Source of the DNA: Rhodobiaceae bacterium
GTDB lineage: Bacteria; Pseudomonadota; Alphaproteobacteria; RS24
Direction: 5' to 3'
NCBI GenBank assembly: GCA_018673175.1
Contig: JABHDF010000028.1
Location: 1-50,637, forward strand
Length of the DNA: 50,637 nucleotides
Numbering within the stretch: the first letter of the stretch is position 1; the number at the start of each line of letters is the position of its first letter. Below are positions 19,070 through 25,720 of this stretch, piece after piece. A program made the position numbers and the translations under genes. Below the pieces are notes generated by a model. It ran no database searches. It was given only the letters and a program-made list of their open reading frames with translations, and was not told the origin of the DNA.

Positions 19070-20143
19070 ATGCATTTTGGATTAAACGAAGACCAAACCA
19101 TGTTGCAAGACTCGGTGGGCCGCTATTTAGAGGGCGCCTCCGAATTGGCTCTGGTAAGAGGTTTTGTCGATGGGGAGCCCGCGCTGGCCGGTGACCTACA
19201 AACCGGCTTGATGGACTTGGGCGTGCCGCTGGTGCTCATACCTGCCGAACACGGTGGCTTGGGCATGGGCGTTTTGGAAGCTGCGCTCATCCAAGAAGCG
19301 CTGGGTCGCAATGTATCGCCTTCGCCATTTACGGCCGCCTATGGCATGGCTGTCGTGGCCTTGCGTGCCTGCAAAAGTGACGAATGGCTGGGCCGCATTG
19401 CCTCTGGCGAAGTGGTGATGGGCGTGGGCGCTACCGAGGCGATTGGCGCGCGCGAAGGCGCAGGCCTGACGCTGAGTGGCGACAAGGTTTCGGGTCGCGC
19501 CAGTTTTGTTATGGGCGCGGAAGCGGCGACGCATTTTTTGCTGACCACAGGCGAGCAATTGCTGATTGTGGAACGCGGCGGCGCAGGCATCGAGGAAGTC
19601 GCTTTGACCACCATCGATAAAACCCGCCATGTGGTGAACCTAGATTTGGACGGCGCCTCGGCGCATCTTCTGGCGGGAAACAATCATGTGGAAGCGCAAA
19701 ATAAAATGATCGATGCGGGCCGTGTTTTGTTGGCCGCCGATACTTTGGGCGCGGCCTCTATGATGTTGGAAAAAGCAGTGGCTTATTCAAAAGAGCGCGA
19801 GCAGTTCAATCGTCCTATCGGCTCGTTTCAGGCGGTCAAACATATGTGCGCGGAGATGGCAGCCAAATTAGAGCCGTGTCGGTCGCTGGTTTGGTATGCC
19901 GCTTATGCGCAAGACAATGTGCCAGAGGAGGCGGCGTTGACGTCGCGTTTGGCCAAGTCGCATGTTTCCGAAGTCGGTAAGTTTGTTGCCCGCACTTCCA
20001 CCGAGGTGCATGGGGGCATGGGCTTCACTGATTTGCTGGGCTTGCACTATTGGTTCAAACGCATTGGCGCCAACCGTCAACTGCTCGGCGGGCCACAGGC
20101 CGTGCGCGATGAAGCGGCTCAGCTACAAGGCTTTGTTGGCTAG
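19070..20143 (+). CDS. Acyl-CoA dehydrogenase-like subunit lacking an obvious catalytic glutamate
   Basis: A 357-residue acyl-CoA dehydrogenase homologue, shorter than most. The N-terminal domain MHFGLNEDQTMLQDSVGRYL and the C-terminal helical domain SKEREQFNRPIGSFQAVKHM and EVHGGMGFTDLLGLHYWFKR are clear. Where the upstream protein has LTHERGM this one reads DAGRVLLAADTLG, with no Glu. The other usual place for the base, near the C-terminus, reads ANRQLLGGPQ, again without one. That fits a non-catalytic partner in a heteromeric dehydrogenase (as in PimC/PimD-like or mycobacterial ChsE-type pairs), which I infer from context. It follows the first gene by 11 bases with a GGAG ribosome site. 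Confidence 0.87.
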   Translation: MHFGLNEDQTMLQDSVGRYLEGASELALVRGFVDGEPALAGDLQTGLMDLGVPLVLIPAEHGGLGMGVLEAALIQEALGRNVSPSPFTAAYGMAVVALRACKSDEWLGRIASGEVVMGVGATEAIGAREGAGLTLSGDKVSGRASFVMGAEAATHFLLTTGEQLLIVERGGAGIEEVALTTIDKTRHVVNLDLDGASAHLLAGNNHVEAQNKMIDAGRVLLAADTLGAASMMLEKAVAYSKEREQFNRPIGSFQAVKHMCAEMAAKLEPCRSLVWYAAYAQDNVPEEAALTSRLAKSHVSEVGKFVARTSTEVHGGMGFTDLLGLHYWFKRIGANRQLLGGPQAVRDEAAQLQGFVG

Positions 20144-20148
20144 GTAAC

Positions 20149-21165
20149 TTATTCAGCTGCCATTTGTTGGCGCGGGAAACGAATATAATGACCGACCATG
20201 AGGGTGGCAAACTCCGTGGGCTCCGGGCGAGGGCCTGTGAGCCCACCGGTTTTGCGCAAATCAGCTTCTAAGCGGTCGAGGATAAACTCAATGCTTAGAT
20301 CGTCGCTGCCTGTGCGCCATAACACTTCTTCGGCTTCATCTTTGAAGCAATAGGCTTTCCAAGAAATCGAGTAGCGCAAATCGGACCAGTCATAATCGCC
20401 CAAGACGTTATCGCCTTCGCGCATTTGCCACTGGTCGTTGCCCATGAAATGTAGCCGCGTCGACTTTTCGATAATCGGAATTTCAGGGCGCTTTTGCGTG
20501 ACCCGCTCAACGCCATGAAACACTTCGTCTGTATCGATTAGAATGGCGGAATTATGTTGCGAGGCAATGGCCTCGCGCGTGCCGGTGCTGCCTTCTGGAT
20601 AGAAGGTAAACGCACCGCCTGTGGATTTGCCGAACCAAGAGACGCACGTCGTGATGGGAATGCGCCATTCGTTGAATAGGCCAGAATGCAACATGGTGAC
20701 CAGCAGCCATTGCGGCGTCACCTTGCGGTTGGCGCCGCGAAACTCGGGCACATCTGTATGCACGGCCAGCTCTTGGCCAGGCACGAGAAGATTGGCAAAA
20801 ATAATGGCGGGCACAATGCGCTCGACGCCGGAAATTTTGCGCGCGGTTTCTTTCAGCGCCGGGTGGTTCATGAAAGGCTCAACGCCTGGGGCTTGCACGT
20901 CTTCGCCATAGGCATAGGTTTCGCGGAAATAATTGGTGCGCGAAGCGGCGGTTTTAAAGTCTTCTTCATTGCCGCCACCGTCGATGCCATTGGCGATATA
21001 ATTATAGGCGGCATCAAACCGCTGTGGCAGGTTTTCGCCAATGCCTTGGTTTTCGGCTTCATTGGCATAGGGGCCAAAGCTGCCAAAATTCTCTGCCAGC
21101 CGCAACATTGTGTCGGCATCGTCTGCAGCTAGAAATGGGTCGAGATGGTTATAATGTGCGCGCAT
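20149..21165 (-). CDS. Unknown protein with 2-oxoglutarate/Fe(II) oxygenase-like features
   Basis: A 338-residue soluble protein I cannot name. The centre resembles a double-stranded beta-helix oxygenase: LLVPGQELAVHTDVPEFRG contains His136-x-Asp138, and ILIDTDEVFHGVERV contains His217, together a plausible HxD...H iron triad. A downstream Arg for 2-oxoglutarate could be in KSTRLHFMG. It also has WLLVTMLHSGLFNEWRIPIT and a C-terminal RYSISWKAYCFKDEAEEV. No signal peptide or membrane segment is seen. The ATG at 21163-21165 has GGGAG seven bases upstream. It is convergent with the dehydrogenase pair and downstream of the thiolase terminator, so probably has its own promoter. The oxygenase role is inference. 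Confidence 0.6.
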   Translation of the reverse strand: MRAHYNHLDPFLAADDADTMLRLAENFGSFGPYANEAENQGIGENLPQRFDAAYNYIANGIDGGGNEEDFKTAASRTNYFRETYAYGEDVQAPGVEPFMNHPALKETARKISGVERIVPAIIFANLLVPGQELAVHTDVPEFRGANRKVTPQWLLVTMLHSGLFNEWRIPITTCVSWFGKSTGGAFTFYPEGSTGTREAIASQHNSAILIDTDEVFHGVERVTQKRPEIPIIEKSTRLHFMGNDQWQMREGDNVLGDYDWSDLRYSISWKAYCFKDEAEEVLWRTGSDDLSIEFILDRLEADLRKTGGLTGPRPEPTEFATLMVGHYIRFPRQQMAAE

Positions 21166-21238
21166 GAAAAGCTCCCTGAATTTATGGTTAGAGTTTGTCT
21201 AAATCCTGACGAGAGGTCAAGCGATGGGGCGCGGATAC

Positions 21239-21273
21239 AAAAAAGGCGTTACGCGAAACCGCGCAACGCCTTT
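21239..21273 (-). terminator. Intrinsic terminator of the thiolase gene
   Basis: Just past the thiolase stop on the minus strand a 14-bp stem forms between 21260-21273 and 21242-21255, with one G-T wobble and a GTTT loop (minus reading AAAGGCGTTGCGCG, GTTT, CGCGTAACGCCTTT). A run of six T follows (the A run at 21239-21244). This is a strong rho-independent terminator, and it separates the thiolase from the oxygenase-like gene downstream. Confidence 0.9.
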
Positions 21274-21290
21274 GATAAGTATGAAAAGTC

Positions 21291-22526
21291 TTAAACGCGT
21301 TCAATAATGACCGCAGGTGCCATGCCGCCAGCTGCGCACATGGTTACCAGACCGAACTGTTTGTCTTGGCGTTCCAGCTCATCCAACATGGTGCCAACGA
21401 GAATAGAGCCCGTTGCGCCAATTGGGTGACCCAGAGCCATCGCGCCGCCATTGACGTTGACGATGTCACGGTCGAGGTCGAGGTCACGAATGAACTTCTC
21501 GGCAACCACCGAAAACGCTTCGTTGATTTCGAACAAATCAATGTCGCCAATCGACAGACCGGCTTTGGCCAAAACCTTTTTGGCCGCTGGCACGGGGGCG
21601 TTCAGCATCAAGGTTGGGTTGTCGCCCATATTGGCCAATGCGCGAATGCGCGCGCGAGGTTTCAGGCCATTGGCATCGGCATAGGGTTTTGACGCCAAAA
21701 GAAGGGCAGCTGCGCCATCCACAACACCGGAAGAATTACCCGCATGGTGCACATGGTTGATTTCCAAATCTGGATAGGCTTGCGCCACCAGCTTGCGGAA
21801 CGTCGTGCCTTGTTCGTCGAGCGGAATATCAGCCAGTTTCGCAAACGATGGATCGAGAGCGGCAAGGCTTTCGAGCGTGGTTTGCGGGCGTGGGAATTCT
21901 TCTTTGTCGAGTGCCAATGTGCCGTCTTCGCGATGCACGGCGATGAGCGACTTATCGAAGTGACCATTTTCAATCGCATGTTGGGCACGTTGTTGGCTGA
22001 CATAAGCCAGCGCATCTAAGGCTTCGCGATCGATGCCTTCGAGGGTGGCAATCGCATCGGCACACACGCCTTGGTGCGGCTGCGGATGCGCTTCGCGCAA
22101 ACGTTCATTGCCATTGTCGAGGAAGGGCGAGCTGGCGGCGGCATCTGTGCCGAAGCGAGACATCATTTCTGTGCCGCCGGCAATGGTCATATCTTCCATG
22201 CCCGACATGATATTGGTCGCGGCAATATTGACCGAGGTAATGCCGGAGCCGCAAAAGCGGTCGAGGGTCATGGCGCTGGAGCGCACATCATAGCCCGCAT
22301 CCAAAGCGGCCATACGGCCCAAATCGCCGGCTTGTGTGCCGCGCTGGGAGCTGGTGCCCCAAATGATATCATCGACTTCGCTGGTGTTGATTTTATTGCG
22401 CTCCGCCAGCGCTTTGAGAACCGTGGCTCCCAGTTGTTGTGGGTGGATATCGGCGAGGGCGCCTTTGCCCGGCTTGCCAACGCCACGCGGTGTGCGGCAG
22501 GCATCAATAATATATGCTTCAGTCAT
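21291..22526 (-). CDS. Acetyl-CoA C-acyltransferase (thiolase)
   Basis: Thiolase of the beta-oxidation/acetoacetyl-CoA class, cleaving 3-ketoacyl-CoA with CoA or running the condensation. The 411-residue product has the acyl-accepting Cys92 in TLDRFCGSGITSVN, the block GGTEMMSRFG, the His in ALGHPIGATGS, and the C-terminal catalytic Cys in VTMCAAGGMAPAVIIERV. All catalytic residues are present. The ATG at 22524-22526 is preceded by AGGGAG. It is divergent from the acyl-CoA dehydrogenase at 22784 and ends at its own terminator. Context points to fatty-acid or branched acyl-CoA degradation, but the exact chain specificity cannot be read from sequence. Confidence 0.94.
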   Translation of the reverse strand: MTEAYIIDACRTPRGVGKPGKGALADIHPQQLGATVLKALAERNKINTSEVDDIIWGTSSQRGTQAGDLGRMAALDAGYDVRSSAMTLDRFCGSGITSVNIAATNIMSGMEDMTIAGGTEMMSRFGTDAAASSPFLDNGNERLREAHPQPHQGVCADAIATLEGIDREALDALAYVSQQRAQHAIENGHFDKSLIAVHREDGTLALDKEEFPRPQTTLESLAALDPSFAKLADIPLDEQGTTFRKLVAQAYPDLEINHVHHAGNSSGVVDGAAALLLASKPYADANGLKPRARIRALANMGDNPTLMLNAPVPAAKKVLAKAGLSIGDIDLFEINEAFSVVAEKFIRDLDLDRDIVNVNGGAMALGHPIGATGSILVGTMLDELERQDKQFGLVTMCAAGGMAPAVIIERV

Positions 22527-22635
22527 CAGTAACTCCCTAAAGGTAAATTTAATTTCTGGCGATACAGTGTCCCGAAACGGCGGCTAAATCAAGCGCCATA
22601 AAGCGGGCGTGCGCAAAGTTTCCGCAAGCAAACTG

Positions 22636-22665
22636 TGGACGCCCGCGTTCGCTTGCTCTTATACT
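22636..22665 (+). promoter_or_regulatory. Possible promoter for the repeat-led acyl-CoA dehydrogenase gene
   Basis: TATACT at 22660-22665 is a good -10 box. TGGACG at 22636-22641 is a weak -35 with an 18-bp spacer. If used, transcription would begin near 22672, and the whole 12-bp repeat array would lie in the leader RNA. The call rests mainly on the -10 box. Confidence 0.35.
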
Positions 22666-22700
22666 CGCCGCTTCACAGTTTCGGTTTAGCCCCGCGATAG

Positions 22701-22772
22701 GGCCCGCAGTAAGGCCCGCAGTAAGGCCCACAGTAAGGCCCACAGTAAGGCCCACAGTAAGGCCCACAGTAA
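22701..22772 (+). repeat. Six tandem copies of a 12-bp repeat in the leader of an acyl-CoA dehydrogenase
   Basis: The unit GGCCCRCAGTAA is repeated six times without spacers. The first two copies read GGCCCGCAGTAA and the last four GGCCCACAGTAA. The array ends 11 bases before the ATG at 22784. Each junction makes TAAGG, which is complementary to the 3' end of 16S rRNA, and the last one (TAAGGA at 22770-22775) is the best ribosome-binding site for the gene. In the frame of that gene the array has no stop codon (Pro-Ala/Thr-Val-Arg repeats), but I see no upstream start codon in frame. Confidence 0.95.
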
Positions 22773-22783
22773 GGAATGATAAT

Positions 22784-23944
22784 ATGGATTTTCAGCTCAG
22801 TGACCAGCAGCGCGAATTACAAGCCACAGCTCGCAAATTCGCCCGCGCAGAAATGCCCAAAATAGCTGAAGCTTGCGAAAAAACAGGCCATCCACCAGGC
22901 CCCGATATGCTCAAGAAATTGGGTGATATGGGCTTTCTTGGCATTAACATTCCAGAATCCCTTGGCGGTCTCGGTCTGGGCAATTTGGAAGCGCTTTTGG
23001 TGCTGGAAGAATTTGCCAAAATCTCCTCGGCGTCGGCCTTTCCTTTGTTCGAGGCCAATGTCGGGCCAGTGCATGCGCTGGTGCATTTTGCTTCCGATCG
23101 GTTGAAGCAGGAGGTGGTGCCGAAAGTCTGTCGTGGCGAAATGGTTTTGGCGGTCTCTATGTCGGAGCCGCAAGCGGGCAGCGCGCTGACCGATTTGACG
23201 ACGCGCGGCGAGATGAAAAATGGTCAGGTTATTTTGAACGGCCAGAAACGCTGGTGTTCCGGCGGCGGCCATTCGGATGGCTATTTGGTATACACGCGCC
23301 TCTCCGATGACCCAGGGGCCAAGGGCATTGGCGCGGTGTTCGTCGATAAAGATACGCCAGGCTTAAGCTTTGGCGCGCAAGAAGAGCTGATGGGCTTTCG
23401 CGGCGTGCCCTCGGCCGATATTTTTCTCGATAATGTCACCGTGCCCGAAGATAACATCGTCGTTCCCGCCGGCGGCTTTCGCAAATTGATGGAAGCCTTT
23501 GACCTAGAGCGCTGTGGCAATGCGACCATGGCCTTGGGGCAAGCCTCGGGGGCTTTGGAAGATGTGTTGGAATATGTGCAAGAGCGCCGGCAGTTCGGCA
23601 AAGAATTGGTTGAGTTCCAAGGTGTGCAAATTAAATTAGCCGAGATGCAAATGCGCGTCGAAGCAGCCCGTCTGTTGATCCATCGTGCGGCCGTCAACGC
23701 GCAAGACGGGCTACCAAGCGTCATCGACAGCTCGGTCGCCAAATGTTTTTCCAATGAAATTTGTCGCGAAGTCACCGGCGCGGCCCTGCAGCTGATGGGC
23801 GGCTACGGCTATTCGAAAGCCTACCCGATGGAGCGGCGCATGCGCGACGCTTGGGGTTGGGGCATTGCGGGTGGCGCGATTGATATTCAAAAAACCAATA
23901 TTTCCGCCGCCATGGTTGGGCGACGGTTCGACCAGCGTCGATAG
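22784..23944 (+). CDS. Acyl-CoA dehydrogenase (isovaleryl-CoA-type catalytic position)
   Basis: FAD-dependent acyl-CoA dehydrogenase of 386 residues, cytoplasmic. Family blocks are MGFLGINIPESLGGLGLGN, SMSEPQAGSALTDLTTRGEM, NGQKRWCSGGGHSDGYLVYT and VQERRQFGKELVEFQGVQ. At the C-terminus the place of the usual IYEGTSEIQ reads GIAGGAIDIQ, so the common catalytic Glu is missing there. Glu242 in FDLERCG occupies the alternative position used by isovaleryl-CoA dehydrogenase, so the enzyme is probably active. The gene has a 12-bp repeat array directly upstream and ends 13 bases from the convergent helicase gene. The substrate is unknown; branched short-chain acyl-CoA is a reasonable guess. Confidence 0.93.
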   Translation: MDFQLSDQQRELQATARKFARAEMPKIAEACEKTGHPPGPDMLKKLGDMGFLGINIPESLGGLGLGNLEALLVLEEFAKISSASAFPLFEANVGPVHALVHFASDRLKQEVVPKVCRGEMVLAVSMSEPQAGSALTDLTTRGEMKNGQVILNGQKRWCSGGGHSDGYLVYTRLSDDPGAKGIGAVFVDKDTPGLSFGAQEELMGFRGVPSADIFLDNVTVPEDNIVVPAGGFRKLMEAFDLERCGNATMALGQASGALEDVLEYVQERRQFGKELVEFQGVQIKLAEMQMRVEAARLLIHRAAVNAQDGLPSVIDSSVAKCFSNEICREVTGAALQLMGGYGYSKAYPMERRMRDAWGWGIAGGAIDIQKTNISAAMVGRRFDQRR

Positions 23945-23957
23945 GGTTTTGAAAAGC

Positions 23958-25481
23958 CTACTTTAGAAAATCAGGCATATTGCCTTCAAAAGCATCGGAT
24001 CCTTTGTTGGAGGATTGGCTTTTGTCGGCGGCCTTTGGCGCGGCTTTCGCTTTTGGCTTCGTTTCAGCCTTCGGCTTTGCTTCGGCCTTCGGCTTTGCTT
24101 CAACCTTTGGTTCTGCTGTGACCTCAGGCTGAGCGTCTACCGGCGCTTCAGAAACCGTTTCCCTCGCTTGAGGCTTGTCATCGCGGCGTCCCCGGCCCAA
24201 AAGGCCACGGCGTTTTCCGCCTTCGCGTGGCTTGGCCGGTTCTCTCGCTTCTGATGTCTCTTCGCGGGCTTCGTGTTTCTTGTCATGACCCTTTTCATTG
24301 CGGGAGCGACGATTGCGGCTGCGCGGTTTTTTGTCGTCTGAGCCATTTTCTTCTGAGCCGCTACCGCCTTCAAAACTGGCGCGCGGAATGGGCTGCTCAA
24401 TCAGTTTTTCAATGGCGTCGACATATTTTGCGTCATTGCGCGTGCCCAAAGTAAAGGCAGCACCCGAGCGTCCCGCCCGACCGGTACGGCCGATGCGGTG
24501 AACATAATCTTCTGCATGCGTTGGCACATCGAAGTTAAACACATGGCTCACGGCCGGAATGTCTAGACCCCGCGCCGCGACATCCGAGGCGATGAGATAC
24601 GTCGCATCGCCATTTTTAAACTGGTCGAGCATCCGCAGGCGCATATGCTGATCCATATCGCCATGCAGCGAGACGGCTTTGTAATCATTCTGCTGTAAAT
24701 ATTTCAGCAGGTCGGCAATGTCGCGTTTGCGGTTGCAAAAAATAATGCCATTGGCCACATTTTCTGATTCAAACAACGAGCGAAGGGCGTCGCGTTTTTT
24801 CGCAGGTGCCACTTCCAACAACTGCTGGCTAACATTGTCATTGGTCGAAGACGGGCGAGCCACTTCGACGCGCACAGGCGCAGACAAGAATTGCTCCGAA
24901 AGGCGCGTGATTTCGGGCGGCATCGTGGCCGAGAAAAACAGCGTCTGGCGCGTAAATGGCACCAGCGAAACAATCCGTTCGATATCGGGAATAAAGCCCA
25001 TATCCAACATGCGGTCGGCTTCATCGATAACCAAAGCTTCTACACCGCGCAGCAAAACCCCGCCGCGCTCTACGTGGTCGAGTAGGCGGCCTGGCGTGGC
25101 GATCAACACATCGGCGCCGCGCAAAATAGCTTGCTCTTGGTCTTTAAAACTTACGCCACCGATCAGCAGAGCTTTGCTCAGCTTTGTGTTCTTGCCATAG
25201 AGGTCAAAGTTTTCCGCAACTTGAGCGGCCAATTCGCGCGTCGGCTCTAAAATCAGCGTGCGCGGCATACGCGCTTTGGCGCGGCCTTTCATCAAGCGGT
25301 GGATCATCGGCAAAGTAAAACTGGCGGTTTTACCTGTGCCCGTTTGGGCAATGCCCAAAACGTCACGACCCGCCAAAACTTGCGGGATGGCTTCTGCCTG
25401 AATAGGGGTCGGCTCGGTATAGCCAACTTCGTTGATGGCTTTCATGATTTCTGGCGCAAGGCCGAGGCTATCAAAACTCAT
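23958..25481 (-). CDS. rhlE: DEAD-box ATP-dependent RNA helicase (RhlE-like)
   Basis: RNA helicase of about 375 core residues plus a long basic tail, 507 in all, likely acting in ribosome assembly or RNA turnover. Motifs in order are the Q motif GYTEPTPIQAEAIPQVLAG, Walker A AQTGTGKT, PTRELAAQ, TPGRLLDH, DEAD in VIDEADRMLDMG, SAT in FFSATMPPEI, and HRIGRTGRAGRSG. The C-terminal tail of about 130 residues is rich in Lys, Arg, Glu and Ala, with imperfect repeats of the KPKAEAKPKAE type encoded by an 18-bp repeating DNA unit near 24057-24120. Such tails bind RNA non-specifically. A structured leader lies upstream (25482-25666). Confidence 0.92.
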   Translation of the reverse strand: MSFDSLGLAPEIMKAINEVGYTEPTPIQAEAIPQVLAGRDVLGIAQTGTGKTASFTLPMIHRLMKGRAKARMPRTLILEPTRELAAQVAENFDLYGKNTKLSKALLIGGVSFKDQEQAILRGADVLIATPGRLLDHVERGGVLLRGVEALVIDEADRMLDMGFIPDIERIVSLVPFTRQTLFFSATMPPEITRLSEQFLSAPVRVEVARPSSTNDNVSQQLLEVAPAKKRDALRSLFESENVANGIIFCNRKRDIADLLKYLQQNDYKAVSLHGDMDQHMRLRMLDQFKNGDATYLIASDVAARGLDIPAVSHVFNFDVPTHAEDYVHRIGRTGRAGRSGAAFTLGTRNDAKYVDAIEKLIEQPIPRASFEGGSGSEENGSDDKKPRSRNRRSRNEKGHDKKHEAREETSEAREPAKPREGGKRRGLLGRGRRDDKPQARETVSEAPVDAQPEVTAEPKVEAKPKAEAKPKAETKPKAKAAPKAADKSQSSNKGSDAFEGNMPDFLK

Positions 25482-25571
25482 TTATGTGTCTTCCGTGTTG
25501 GCCCTGCACATAGCGGGCTGGCAATCTACGCTTCCGTTGAAGCGTTAGCTTTTGCGCGACATGCGCAGCAC

Positions 25572-25666
25572 TTGAGGGATCTTTTGGGGACACCCTCAAA
25601 GCTCAGGCCACCACGGCCTGACCTGACTTAATGACGCGAACATAGAGGGATTTAGCGCTATGTAAA
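25572..25666 (-). promoter_or_regulatory. Putative promoter and structured leader of rhlE
   Basis: On the minus strand, TTTACA (25661-25666) and TATGTT (25639-25644) make a promoter with a 16-bp spacer about 160 bases upstream of the helicase start. The leader then contains two inverted repeats: CAGGCC/GGCCTG with a 5-base loop (25604-25620) and TTGAGGG/CCCTCAA (25572-25599). Long structured leaders are known for cold-shock-induced RNA helicases; that this one regulates rhlE is inference. Confidence 0.4.
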
Positions 25667-25720
25667 GCCTTAGCTCTACCCGAGGCTCGCATCGAGGCCC
25701 CGAGGTCGGGGCAGATGAGC

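Noticed and set aside
22549-22767. Minus-strand open frame encoding GLTVGLTV repeats
   Set aside because: It is only the antisense reading of the 12-bp repeats; it has no family match, and the adjacent plus-strand gene explains the DNA.
22701-22772. CRISPR array
   Set aside because: The repeats are 12 bases long and directly tandem with no spacers, and no cas genes are present.
25698-25711. CCCCGA-GG-TCGGGG as the parE terminator
   Set aside because: The loop would be only 2 bases and no T tract follows in the minus direction.
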